64,000 bases of DNA, taken from assembly GCF_900230195.1 (NCBI RefSeq), contig NZ_OCNE01000023.1:38055-102054 (forward strand), read 5' to 3'. Numbering within the stretch: the stretch's first letter is position 1; each line of letters opens with the position of its first letter. The DNA is from Streptomyces zhaozhouensis (GTDB taxonomy: Bacteria; Actinomycetota; Actinomycetes; Streptomycetales; Streptomycetaceae). Made by a program: the position numbers and the translations under genes. The notes below the pieces were generated by a model that was given only the letters and a program-made list of their open reading frames with translations, made no database searches and was not told where the DNA came from. Shown here in pieces: positions 42,025 through 50,696 of the stretch.

Positions 42025-43932
42025 ATGGAACGGAAACAACGCGGTCCCCGCCGTCGACAAGGCCGGCGGCTGATCGGCGGTCTCTCGCTCGCCGCGCTGG
42101 TGGCGGCGGGGCTGGCCCCGGTCGCCGCCTCGGCGGCACCCCCGGCCGACCCGGCCGCGTCGGCCGAGCCGCGCGGCGCCGCGCTCCCCTACGTCGAGTA
42201 CGAGGCGGAGGACGGCGACTACCGGGGGACGCTGCTGGAGGCCGACCCCGAGCGCACCTTCGGCCACACCAACTTCGGCACCGAGTCCTCCGGGCGCGCC
42301 TCCGTGCGGCTCGACGCCACCGGCGACCACGTCGAGTTCACCTCGACCGAGGCCGCCAACTCGATCGTGGTGCGCAACTCCGTCCCCGACGCACCGGGCG
42401 GCGGCGGCACCGAGGAGACCCTGAGCCTCTACGTCGACGACACCCTCGTGGAGAAGCTGACCCTCTCCTCGAAGCACAGCTGGCTCTACGGCACCACCGA
42501 CGACCCCGAGGGGCTGACCAACACCCCGGGCCCGGACGCCCGCCGGCTCTTCGACGAGTCGCACCTGCTGCTGGAGGAGACCTATCCGGCCGGCTCCACG
42601 TTCCGGCTGCAACGGGACGCGGACGACACCGCCGAGTTCTACGTCGTCGACCTGATCGACCTGGAGGAGGTCGCGCCGCCGGCCGAGCAGCCCGCCGAGT
42701 GCGTCTCGATCACCGAGTTCGGCGCCGTGCCCGACGACGGCGAGGACGACACCGAGGCGTTGCAGGCCGCCGTCACCGCCGACCAGAACGGCGAGATCGA
42801 CTGCGTCTGGATACCCGAGGGCCAGTGGCGGCAGGAGCAGAAGATCCTCACCGACGACCCCGAGGACCGCGGCCAGTACAACCAGGTGGGCATCCGGGAC
42901 GTCGACATCAGGGGCGCCGGCATGTGGCACTCCCAGCTGTACACGCTCACCCCGCCGCACGAGGCGAACGGCATCAACCACCCGCACGAGGGCAACTTCG
43001 GCTTCGACATCGACGCCAACACCCAGATCTCCGACCTCGCCATCTTCGGCTCCGGCACCATCAGGGGCGGCGACGGCGGCCAGGAGGGCGGCGTCGGCCT
43101 CAACGGCCGCTTCGGCGAGGGCACCAAGATCTCACGGGTGTGGATCGAGCACGCCAACGTCGGCGTGTGGGTCGGCCGCGACGTCGACAACATCCCGGAG
43201 CTGTGGGGCCCAGCCGACGGCCTGGAGTTCACCGACGTCCGGGTCCGCAACACCTACGCCGACGGCATCAACCTCACCAACGGCGCGCGCAACTCCTCCG
43301 TCACCAACTCCTCGTTCCGCAATACCGGCGACGACGCGCTCGCCATCTGGGCCAACCCGCGCGTCCAGGACCCGAGCGTGGACGTCACCCACTCCAACAC
43401 CTTCGCCGACAACACCATCCAACTGCCGTGGCGCGCCAACGGCGTCGCGATCTACGGCGGCCACGACAACACCGTCCGGGGCAACGCGATCTCCGACACC
43501 ATGAACTACCCGGGCATCATGCTCGCCACCGACCACGACCCGCTGCCGTTCTCCGGCGAGACGCTGATCACGGGCAACAGCCTGCACCGCACCGGCGGCG
43601 CGTTCTGGGGCGAGGCGCAGGAGTTCGGCGCGATCACGCTCTTCGCCGCGACCAGGGACATCACCGGGGTCACCATCGAGGACACCGAGATCCTGGACTC
43701 CACCTACGACGGCATCCAGTTCAAGTCCGGCGGCGGGGCGGTGCCGGACGTCGCGATCTCGGACGTCACCATCGAAGGCTCCCTCAACGGCGCCGGCATC
43801 CTCGCCCATGGCGGCGCGCGCGGCAGCGCCGACCTCAGCGGGGTCACCATCGCCGACATGGCCGACGGCGACGTGGTGATCGAACCCGGCTCCCAGTTCG
43901 TCATCAACGGCGCCCCGACGGCGGGGCCCTGA
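42025..43932 (+). CDS. Secreted right-handed beta-helix glycoside hydrolase (GH87 mycodextranase-like)
   Basis: A 635-residue exported protein. The signal peptide has a very basic n-region (MERKQRGPRRRQGRR) and a core LIGGLSLAALVAAGLAPVAA, with cleavage near ASA-AP at about residue 38. An N-terminal beta-sandwich, probably a carbohydrate-binding module, spans about 55-210 (YVEYEAEDGDYRGT...). The catalytic beta-helix begins at VSITEFGAVPDDGEDDTEALQAAV and runs to the end, with Asp-rich turns such as TYADGINLTNGARNSSVTNSSF and NTGDDALAIWAN. The layout fits alpha-1,3-glucanase/mycodextranase (GH87) enzymes acting on fungal wall glucan; other beta-helix families cannot be excluded. The ribosome site is GAGGT. 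Confidence 0.75.
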   Translation: MERKQRGPRRRQGRRLIGGLSLAALVAAGLAPVAASAAPPADPAASAEPRGAALPYVEYEAEDGDYRGTLLEADPERTFGHTNFGTESSGRASVRLDATGDHVEFTSTEAANSIVVRNSVPDAPGGGGTEETLSLYVDDTLVEKLTLSSKHSWLYGTTDDPEGLTNTPGPDARRLFDESHLLLEETYPAGSTFRLQRDADDTAEFYVVDLIDLEEVAPPAEQPAECVSITEFGAVPDDGEDDTEALQAAVTADQNGEIDCVWIPEGQWRQEQKILTDDPEDRGQYNQVGIRDVDIRGAGMWHSQLYTLTPPHEANGINHPHEGNFGFDIDANTQISDLAIFGSGTIRGGDGGQEGGVGLNGRFGEGTKISRVWIEHANVGVWVGRDVDNIPELWGPADGLEFTDVRVRNTYADGINLTNGARNSSVTNSSFRNTGDDALAIWANPRVQDPSVDVTHSNTFADNTIQLPWRANGVAIYGGHDNTVRGNAISDTMNYPGIMLATDHDPLPFSGETLITGNSLHRTGGAFWGEAQEFGAITLFAATRDITGVTIEDTEILDSTYDGIQFKSGGGAVPDVAISDVTIEGSLNGAGILAHGGARGSADLSGVTIADMADGDVVIEPGSQFVINGAPTAGP

Positions 43933-43939
43933 CCCCGTC

Positions 43940-43963
43940 GAGCCGCTGAGCCGCTGAGCCGCT
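43940..43963. repeat. Three tandem copies of GAGCCGCT
   Basis: A perfect 8-bp unit is repeated three times, just after the glycosidase stop codon and before the terminator hairpin. Confidence 0.85.
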
Positions 43964-43967
43964 GGGC

Positions 43968-43997
43968 CCGGCGGGCGCAGGTCACCGCGCCCGCCGG
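43968..43997. terminator. Bidirectional terminator between the glycosidase and Tad operon
   Basis: CCGGCGGGCGC (43968-43978) and GCGCCCGCCGG (43987-43997) form a perfect 11-bp stem with an 8-base loop, placed between two converging genes. Confidence 0.8.
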
Positions 43998-43999
43998 CC

Positions 44000-46900
44000 T
44001 CAGCCCGGCGTCGGGGCCGACTCGCGCCAGGTGGGGAGGAGTTCGTCGAGCAGGGCCTCCGTCTGCGCCGGCAGCGGGGTGGCGGGGCCGAAGAGCTGAC
44101 CGTGGTGGGCGACCAGCCAGTCGACGGCGCCGGTCAGCCACTCGGCGCGACCCGTCGCGTGGGCGGAGCGCAGCAGTTCGTTCCAGAGCCGCTCGTCGGT
44201 GGGCGCGGCGGCCAGCGCCGAGCGGACGGCCGCGTAGGCGGACTCGCCCTCGCCCGCCGCCCGGTGCTCCCCGGCCAGGGTCAACGCGATCTCCGCGACC
44301 AGCAGCGGGTACTGCGCGTCCACGATCTCGTGCTCCAGCCAGCCGAACCCGGCGCCCTCCGCCCGCTGTTCGGCCAGCAGCGCGCCACGCGCCAGCGCCA
44401 GCGCGTCCGTCAGCTTGCGCATCCGGTCCGCCGGGCGACCGGCCTCCGTCGGGTTCTCGCTGACCAGCACCTGGTGGTGGAGGGTGCGCAGCACATCCCA
44501 GTCGGAGAGCACGTCGGCGCTCAGCGCCAGCCGCCCGTCCGCCTCGGCCAGCAGCCGGGGCCGGCCCGCCCCGTCCGCGCCGAGCCACCGCGCGAGGCGT
44601 TCGACCAGCGCGTCCCGCAGCTCGTCGGTGCCGCCGCGCGGCCACAACGCCGCGCCCAGCACGCGCGGATGGACGCCCTCCCGGTGCAGCGACAGCAGCG
44701 CGAGCGCCTCGCGCAGCCGCGCCGCGCGCTCCGCCTCCGGCGCCTCCAGGCCGCTGATCTCCAAGCCGCCCAGCATCCGCACATAGACGCCGGGGCGTCC
44801 CCGTCCCAGGTCGACGGTGGGGCCGCCGACCGGCGCCGGTGCCGCGTCGGGCGCGGTCAGAGCGGTGAACAGCTCGACGACGGCGGCCCGGCGCGCGGCG
44901 GGCAGCCGTTGGGCCGCCAACGTCAGCCCCATCTCCGGCTCGCTGAGCGTGCCGTCGGGCGCGATCCGGAACTCCCAGGCCACACCGGGCGCCTCGGCCC
45001 GTTCGGTGCCCAGCAGATAGCCGATGCCCAGCCGGTCCGAGGCGGCGGCCAGCGCCGCGAGGCGTTCCGACTCCTCGTCGGTGGGCGTGGCGCCCACCAC
45101 GACCAGGTGCGGCGCCCACTGCTGCTGGCGCGCGGGGCCGGTCCTGCCGCTGAGCAGCGACTCGTGGCCGGAGTGGCGCAACGCGCCGCGCCGCAGCCCG
45201 GTCTCGGTCTCCATGACCTCCAACAGGCCCGCGATGTCGTCGAGATGGCGCACCCGGGTGGGCGCCAGCGCGGTCAGCTCGGGCGCGAAACCGACCAGGG
45301 TCACCGTCATCCGGTCCGACCATCCGCTGGTCGCCAGCTCGGCGGCGATCGAGGAGAGCACCGCCTCCCGGTCGGCCGGCGCGCCCCGCACGGCGACGAT
45401 GCCGGGGACGGCCTCCAGGTTGAGCAGCAGCCGCAGCTCCTCGCGCATCCCGAGGCTGACCAGTCCCGGGTAGGGGGCCTCGGCGTCCGGGGCGGCGCCG
45501 GTGTCGTCGGGGAGCTGGGCGCGTTCCACCGTCCAGTACGTCTGGTCGGGTCCCTGCGTCCAGGGCGCCGGCGGGCGGCCGACCGGGCCCGCGAGCTGGA
45601 GGTGCAGCGCGGCGGGGCCGAGCCAGGCCGCGTAGACGGCCGGCAGCGTCCGGCCCTCGCCGGCCAGCGCGGCCGACAGCAGCCGCAACGCCCGGTCGAG
45701 GAACACCACCTGCTCGGGGGCGGCGCCGACCAGCAGCGCGTCCCTGGCGTCCCGGCCGCGCGGCGACCGGGGCGCCAGGTCGTCGGCGACGGAACGCGGC
45801 AGCGTTCCGGCCGCCGCCTGCCACAGCGCGGTGCGCCGGGAACGGCCGAGCGCCATCAGCAGCCCGGCCGCCAGCAGCGGCGCGGCGACCAGCGCGTCGG
45901 GCAGCCCGTCGGCGGCGTCGGCGTCCGCCTCCCCCGCCGAGGGGGGCTGGGCGGACGCCGCCGGGTCGGCCGCGCGGCCTCCCGCGCCGACGGGCTCGGC
46001 CCCCTCGGTGCCCTTGGCGCCGGGCGCCGGCCGCTCGTCGGCCCGGCCCGCCTCGGGCGGACCGGCCGACGCCTCCGAGGCGTCGGCGCCCGCCGCGTCA
46101 CCCGTCGCGTCACCCGTCGCGGCGTAGCGGTCGAACGCGCGGGACTCGTCCGCCGCCGACTCCTCGCCCGGCAGCGTGACCAACTCGCCGCCCTGCGCGT
46201 CGGCCGGCATCTGGAGGATCCAGCCCGGCCGGACCAGGCTGGCCTCGGTCAGCCGCGAACCGTCGGGCTGGAGCCGGTCCTTGTTGAGCTGGTAGATCTC
46301 CTTGTACCGCGTCCCCTCGCCCAGGTGCCGCTCCGCGATGCCCCAGAGGGTGTCGTGGTGGCGGCCCTCGGGCGGCTGGACGCGGTAGTAGAGCGTGTCG
46401 GCCGCCTCGCCCTCCCCGCCCGCCAGGGTGTGGAGCCCCGCGTCGCCCGCGTCGGCCGGGTCGACCTTGCGGTCGTCGGCCGCGCTCGCTCCCGGTGCGG
46501 CGGCGGGCCCCGCGCCCGGCAGCAGCTGGGCCTCGGCCACCACCCGGCCCTGCCCCGGCGCCTCGTGGCCCGTGCCCCACTGGCTGAGCCCCGGCGTCAA
46601 CGAGGCGGCGGCCGAGGTCAACAGCAGCACGGCACCGACCAGTTGCCGCGCCAGCAACTGGCTGGGCCCCGCGCCGGGCACCCGGCGCGGGATGCCGACG
46701 CCGGAGACGGCGGCCCACACCTCCACCAGCACACAGGCGGTGAACTGCGCCCAGGCCACCCACACCAGCACCGCGAGCACCCGCACGAAGGTGCCGGTGT
46801 CGATCTCCTCGGTGAGCATGTCCAGGCTGGGCGCGGTGCGCGGCAGCGGCCAGCCGACGAGGGTGGCCAGCGCCAGGGGCACCCCGACCACCAGGCAGAG

Positions 46901-47008
46901 CAGCGCGAGCGCGGCGACCAGCGCCAGCAGCACCTCGCGCGGTCCGCGCCTGCCCCGCACCGGGACGGGCGTCCGGTTCCCCGGAACGGGCGGTGGTGTG
47001 CGGGCCAT
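44000..47008 (-). CDS. LysM and BTAD domain membrane protein of the Tad locus
   Basis: A 1002-residue protein, last in the pilus operon. Three membrane segments lie in the first 170 residues. A LysM domain follows (about 205-270: YYRVQPPEGRHHDTLWGIAERHLGEGTRYKEIYQLNKDRL ... LVRPGWILQMP), then a long Ala/Asp-rich linker, another hydrophobic segment near residue 360-380, and a large cytoplasmic part. The C-terminal 130 residues form a bacterial transcriptional activator domain (BTAD, helical TPR-like: YPLLVAEIALTLAGEHRAAGEGESAYAAVRSALAAAPTDERLWNELLR). No helix-turn-helix of the SARP type is evident. It may link envelope state to pilus function. The start is ATG 47008 with GGGAGC upstream. Confidence 0.8.
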   Translation of the reverse strand: MARTPPPVPGNRTPVPVRGRRGPREVLLALVAALALLCLVVGVPLALATLVGWPLPRTAPSLDMLTEEIDTGTFVRVLAVLVWVAWAQFTACVLVEVWAAVSGVGIPRRVPGAGPSQLLARQLVGAVLLLTSAAASLTPGLSQWGTGHEAPGQGRVVAEAQLLPGAGPAAAPGASAADDRKVDPADAGDAGLHTLAGGEGEAADTLYYRVQPPEGRHHDTLWGIAERHLGEGTRYKEIYQLNKDRLQPDGSRLTEASLVRPGWILQMPADAQGGELVTLPGEESAADESRAFDRYAATGDATGDAAGADASEASAGPPEAGRADERPAPGAKGTEGAEPVGAGGRAADPAASAQPPSAGEADADAADGLPDALVAAPLLAAGLLMALGRSRRTALWQAAAGTLPRSVADDLAPRSPRGRDARDALLVGAAPEQVVFLDRALRLLSAALAGEGRTLPAVYAAWLGPAALHLQLAGPVGRPPAPWTQGPDQTYWTVERAQLPDDTGAAPDAEAPYPGLVSLGMREELRLLLNLEAVPGIVAVRGAPADREAVLSSIAAELATSGWSDRMTVTLVGFAPELTALAPTRVRHLDDIAGLLEVMETETGLRRGALRHSGHESLLSGRTGPARQQQWAPHLVVVGATPTDEESERLAALAAASDRLGIGYLLGTERAEAPGVAWEFRIAPDGTLSEPEMGLTLAAQRLPAARRAAVVELFTALTAPDAAPAPVGGPTVDLGRGRPGVYVRMLGGLEISGLEAPEAERAARLREALALLSLHREGVHPRVLGAALWPRGGTDELRDALVERLARWLGADGAGRPRLLAEADGRLALSADVLSDWDVLRTLHHQVLVSENPTEAGRPADRMRKLTDALALARGALLAEQRAEGAGFGWLEHEIVDAQYPLLVAEIALTLAGEHRAAGEGESAYAAVRSALAAAPTDERLWNELLRSAHATGRAEWLTGAVDWLVAHHGQLFGPATPLPAQTEALLDELLPTWRESAPTPG

Positions 47009-47124
47009 GGTGGTTGCTCCCGGGGTCGGACGGAACGGCTTTGTGAACTCGGCTGCTGGGAAACGGCTTCTGGAAACGGCTTCTGGTGCGGACGGCGGTG
47101 CGGGCGCGGTGGTGCGGGCGGTGC

Positions 47125-47583
47125 TCAGCCGACCTGGGCCTCGGCCGTGGCCTCGCCCCAGACGGTGAGCGGTCGGTCGTAGACGATGCCGGTGAAGACC
47201 GGGCGGTAGGTGAGCCGGATGCGGACGGTGACCTGGTTCTCGGCGGCCTCGGAGCACTCGGCGGCGGCGATGTCGGCGGCGTCCATGCCGACGGACTCGG
47301 CGTACTCGGCGACGCGGACGGCGCAGTTGCCGAAGTTGATCGGGGCCGGCCCGACGCCCTCGCGCAGCGCGGCCTCGTCGAGGTCCTGGGCCGCGTAACG
47401 GGCGGCCTGCTCCGCGATGTCGGCGGCGCGTTCCCGCTGCGCGATGGAGAGCCCGCCGTCCACGACGAACGCGGCCAGCGCCAGCACCACCACGGCGAAG
47501 AAGATCACCACGACGGCGCCCGATCCCCGGTCCGCCTCGCCGCCGGCCGCGAGGCGCCGCGCCACCCACCCCGGCCGCGTCAT
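47125..47583 (-). CDS. TadG-like pilus-assembly pseudopilin
   Basis: A 152-residue protein. After a short basic leader, DRGSGAVVVIFFAVVVLALAAFVVDGGLSIAQRERAADIAEQAARYAAQ is the typical Tad-domain (TadG/PF13400-like) single N-terminal helix. The rest is extracytoplasmic with two cysteines. The ATG overlaps the stop of the preceding TadE gene. Confidence 0.85.
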   Translation of the reverse strand: MTRPGWVARRLAAGGEADRGSGAVVVIFFAVVVLALAAFVVDGGLSIAQRERAADIAEQAARYAAQDLDEAALREGVGPAPINFGNCAVRVAEYAESVGMDAADIAAAECSEAAENQVTVRIRLTYRPVFTGIVYDRPLTVWGEATAEAQVG

Positions 47584-48026
47584 CCGGACCTCCGGAACGG
47601 GTCGATCGGCGAACTCGACCGGCCGGAGAGCGTGGACTCCAGCCCGATGCCGAGCATGTCCAGGCCGCGCACCCGGCAGCTGACCTCGACGCCGAAGAGC
47701 GACCCCGGCTCGTGCCCGCCGGGCGTGGTGCGCGCGACGCGCACCGAGCCGCCGACGCAGACGTCGCCGAGCTGGCCCTCGGCCGCGTCGGCCGCCGCGC
47801 TCATCGCGGCGTCGGTGGAGCGTTCCAACGAACCGGCGCGCGCGGCGTCCCGGGCCGCGCCGTTGACCGCGTTCCGACCCGACACCTGCTGACCGAAGCC
47901 GACCAACAGCAGAATGAAGACGATCATCAGCGGTACGAGCAGGACCACTTCGAGCGAGGACATGCCTCGGTCGCCCGTCGCCCGACCCCCGCGGTCGGGG
48001 CTCGGGCGCCCTCGCGCGTCCCGCAT
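47580..48026 (-). CDS. tadE: TadE-family pseudopilin (second copy)
   Basis: A 148-residue protein with the TadE motif DRGMSSLEVVLLVPLMIVFILLLVGFGQQVSGRNAVNGAARDAARAGS, where the Glu after the processing site is conserved. The start at 48026 was chosen for GGAGG 5 bases upstream. It begins one base after the stop of the previous pseudopilin gene and overlaps the next by 4 bases. Confidence 0.87.
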   Translation of the reverse strand: MRDARGRPSPDRGGRATGDRGMSSLEVVLLVPLMIVFILLLVGFGQQVSGRNAVNGAARDAARAGSLERSTDAAMSAAADAAEGQLGDVCVGGSVRVARTTPGGHEPGSLFGVEVSCRVRGLDMLGIGLESTLSGRSSSPIDPFRRSG

Positions 48027-48027
48027 C

Positions 48028-48495
48028 TCACCCTCCATCCGGCACGAAGCGCTCGATCGGCCCCTCGGACGCCGCCGTCACCGTCAGGTCCACCCCGGGC
48101 AGGATCGACGGCACCCGCCCCTCGACCTCGACGCGCACCGTGAACGCCCCCGGCTGGCTGGTCACCACGTCGGGCCTGGACAGGAAGAGCCCGGGGCCCA
48201 GCTGCGCCACGTAGTCGTGCGCCTTGTCCTCGGCCGCCCGGCGCCATCCCGCGGGGTCGGCCTCCGCCTGGGCCCGCGCCGTGCGCGCCCCGGCCTGCGC
48301 CGCGGCCTTCGCCACGTGCTCGGCGAACGAGTACATCGCGAACTGCACCGCGCCGAAGATCATGAAGAACATCACCGGCGTGAGAAAGACGAACTCGATC
48401 GCCGAACTCCCCCGGTCCCCCGCACGCACCACCGAGCCGCCCCGGTCGGCGCCCTGCGCCACCCGGCGGCGCAGATGGCCCACCAGCCGACGCAC
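48028..48495 (-). CDS. tadE: TadE-family pseudopilin (first copy)
   Basis: A protein of about 155 residues with DRGSSAIEFVFLTPVMFFMIFGAVQFAMYSFAEHVAKAAAQAGARTARA, a standard TadE prepilin segment including the conserved Glu. The start is uncertain: GTG at 48495, two bases after the pilin stop, gives the longest protein that does not overlap the pilin gene; shorter GTG starts are possible and none has a strong ribosome site. Confidence 0.83.
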   Translation of the reverse strand: MRRLVGHLRRRVAQGADRGGSVVRAGDRGSSAIEFVFLTPVMFFMIFGAVQFAMYSFAEHVAKAAAQAGARTARAQAEADPAGWRRAAEDKAHDYVAQLGPGLFLSRPDVVTSQPGAFTVRVEVEGRVPSILPGVDLTVTAASEGPIERFVPDGG

Positions 48496-48497
48496 CG

Positions 48498-48731
48498 CTA
48501 GCAGTTGGCGTAGTTCTGGGCGCCCTCGATGCAGTCGCCGACGCTCTCCGCGCGGTCGTCCAGGGCGTTCATGATCACCGCGGCGACGCCGGCCACGATG
48601 CCGACCACCACGGCCGCGATGATCACCCACTCGATGGCCGAGGCACCCCGGTCCAACTCGCCCGACCTGGCCCTCGCCAGCCGGGTGCGCAGAAAACCGA
48701 TCAGATAGTCAGTCGCCGGATGGCGCACCAT
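48498..48731 (-). CDS. Flp-type major pilin
   Basis: A 77-residue prepilin: basic leader (IGFLRTRLARARSGELDRG), then ASAIEWVIIAAVVVGIVAGVAAVIMNAL with the Gly-Ala/Ser processing region and Glu five residues on. It is longer at the C-terminus than minimal Flp pilins and ends with two cysteines (DCIEGAQNYANC) that could form a disulfide loop. It is followed directly by the TadE genes. Confidence 0.88.
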   Translation of the reverse strand: MVRHPATDYLIGFLRTRLARARSGELDRGASAIEWVIIAAVVVGIVAGVAAVIMNALDDRAESVGDCIEGAQNYANC

Positions 48732-48764
48732 GGCATTACCTCCACACTTCGTCGCTCGACCCCG

Positions 48765-49718
48765 TCACGCCTGGAAGACGCGCATCCCGGCCGGAAAGAT
48801 CAGAAAGATAAGGAAACCCATACAGAGCAGAAGCTGCGCGATCAGCATCGACTGCGACTTCTCGCCCGCGCTCCCCTCGATGTCGGCGAGTTCCCTGTGC
48901 CGCATCGTCTCAGCCCGCGCCGACAACGAGGCCCGCACCTTGGCGCCGTCGTCCGCGACCAGCGCCAACGACGTGGAGAGGTCCTTCAGTTCGTCCACGC
49001 CGACCTCGTCGCCCAACCGCCCCAGCGCCTGCCACTGGGTGAGCCCGGTGATCCGCGCGTCCGCCAGCGCCGTCTGGATGCGCCGCAGCGCCCAGCCGTC
49101 GCTCACCTCCGCCGCCGCCTTCAGCGCCTCCGGCAGTCCGCGCCCGCCGGCCAGGCTCATCGCCACCAGGTCCAGATAGGCCGCCACCACCCTGCGGAAG
49201 TCCCGCCGCTTCGCCTTGGCGTCCCGCCGCACCTCCAGGTCCGGCAGGAAGAAGAAGCCCGCGGCGAACGCCAACGCCAGCCACACCGGCACCACCGGGC
49301 TGCTGCCGAAGCCCAGCAGCCACGCCATCGAGAAGACGAACGGGCCGAAGAACAGCCCCAGCGCCGCCAGCACCACCTTCTGGGCGAGAAACCCCTCCCA
49401 GGTGCGGTCCAGCAGCGCCAGATCGGCCCGCAACGAACGCTGCTCCCAGCCGCGTTGCAGATACAGCTCCGCCACCCGGTCGCCGATCCTGGACTGGAGC
49501 TGGTCCCAGCGCCCGGCGCCGCCCTCGCCGGCCCCCGGCGCCGAGGGCACCGAAGGGGCGAACCCGCCGAGCCCGCCGCGCGCCCGCATCTCGTCGATCC
49601 GCGCCACCGTGGAGACCGGCCCGCGCCGGCTCGGCAGCAACGCCCGCACCAGCGCGTACAGGCCGAGGCCGAAGACCGCGCCCACCACGACCGCCGTGGT
49701 CACCATCGAGTCCCTCAC
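48765..49718 (-). CDS. tadC: TadC inner-membrane platform protein
   Basis: A 317-residue T2SSF-domain protein. A hydrophobic N-terminus is followed by two central helices (VVLAALGLFFGPFVFSMAWLL, VPVWLALAFAAGFFFLPDL), the T2SSF helical core (DFRRVVAAYLDLVAMSLAGGRGLPEALKAAAE), and a C-terminal helix (LIAQLLLCMGFLIFLIFPAGM). The GTG start overlaps the tadB stop (GTGA). Confidence 0.9.
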   Translation of the reverse strand: MRDSMVTTAVVVGAVFGLGLYALVRALLPSRRGPVSTVARIDEMRARGGLGGFAPSVPSAPGAGEGGAGRWDQLQSRIGDRVAELYLQRGWEQRSLRADLALLDRTWEGFLAQKVVLAALGLFFGPFVFSMAWLLGFGSSPVVPVWLALAFAAGFFFLPDLEVRRDAKAKRRDFRRVVAAYLDLVAMSLAGGRGLPEALKAAAEVSDGWALRRIQTALADARITGLTQWQALGRLGDEVGVDELKDLSTSLALVADDGAKVRASLSARAETMRHRELADIEGSAGEKSQSMLIAQLLLCMGFLIFLIFPAGMRVFQA

Positions 49719-50692
49719 CGGCTCGCCCCCCTGCCGAAGCCACCGTCGAAGCCGCCCGGCTGCCGGGCGTCCGGCACCCCGCCCGCCCGGTCGCGTTCCC
49801 GCAGCGCCTCGACCGGCTCGCCGCGCGCCAGGAAGCGCTCGGGCGTCTCGATCGTCGACAGCCGCCGCATCCACCAGAAGCCGAGTCCGAACAGGCCGCA
49901 GACCACGGCGAGCACCGCCTGGCCCAGCGGGTCGCCGAACGGCTCCACGAAGCCCGGGTTGAAGATCGCGAGCCCCAGCGGGAACGCCACGCTCACCCCG
50001 ACGACGATCTGCACGCTCCGCCGCGTCGAGGCCCGCTGCGCCATCACCCGCTGCCGCATGTCGACCTCCTCGCGCGCCGACTTCGCCAGCGCGCCCAGCA
50101 CCTCGCGCAGCCCGGGACCGCGCAGCCGCGCGTTGAGGATCAGCGACGCGATGATCACGTCCGCCGACGAGTCGTCCAGCTCGTCCGCGAACTCCTGCAA
50201 CGCGTCCGGCAGCGGCGTCCGCGCACGCAGCCGGTCCACCAGGTTGTTCAACGGGCCGCGCAACGCCGGCGAGGCCGCGCGCGCCGAGGAGGGGATCGCC
50301 TGCTCAAGACCGACCGCGCCGGCGATCGTGTCCCGCAGCGACTCCGTCCAGCCGGCCAGCGCCTCCACCCGGCGCATCGCCGCGCGCTCCTCGGCGGCGC
50401 CGCCGAAGAGCTGGTTCCACGAGAACGCCAGCAGCGCCGTGGCCAACGCCGCGATCGGCCACCGCGTCAGCAGCAGCACCGCGACCGCCGTCGCCGCCGC
50501 GACCGTGCCGCGCCGCCCGAAGAACGCCGCCAGCTCCGAGCGCCGCCGCTGCCGCGCCGCGCGCTCCTCCGCGCTCGTCGGCGGCAGCCCGCGCAACGCC
50601 ACGACCAGCAGCGCGAGTCCGCCGCCCACCGCGACCCCGCAGAGCAGGCCGAGGAGCGTGGTCACCGAGAACAGGCCGCCCGAGACCGTCAC
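49715..50692 (-). CDS. tadB: TadB inner-membrane platform protein
   Basis: A 325-residue T2SSF-domain protein with two N-terminal helices, the core segment EALAGWTESLRDTIAGAVGLEQAIPSSARAA and LDDSSADVIIASLILNARLRGPGLREVLGALA, and two C-terminal helices. The start is GTG at 50692, five bases before the tadA stop is reached in the upstream gene, with GGGGGTGA upstream. It pairs with TadC to form the membrane platform. Confidence 0.9.
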   Translation of the reverse strand: MTVSGGLFSVTTLLGLLCGVAVGGGLALLVVALRGLPPTSAEERAARQRRRSELAAFFGRRGTVAAATAVAVLLLTRWPIAALATALLAFSWNQLFGGAAEERAAMRRVEALAGWTESLRDTIAGAVGLEQAIPSSARAASPALRGPLNNLVDRLRARTPLPDALQEFADELDDSSADVIIASLILNARLRGPGLREVLGALAKSAREEVDMRQRVMAQRASTRRSVQIVVGVSVAFPLGLAIFNPGFVEPFGDPLGQAVLAVVCGLFGLGFWWMRRLSTIETPERFLARGEPVEALRERDRAGGVPDARQPGGFDGGFGRGASR

Positions 50693-50696
50693 CGGG

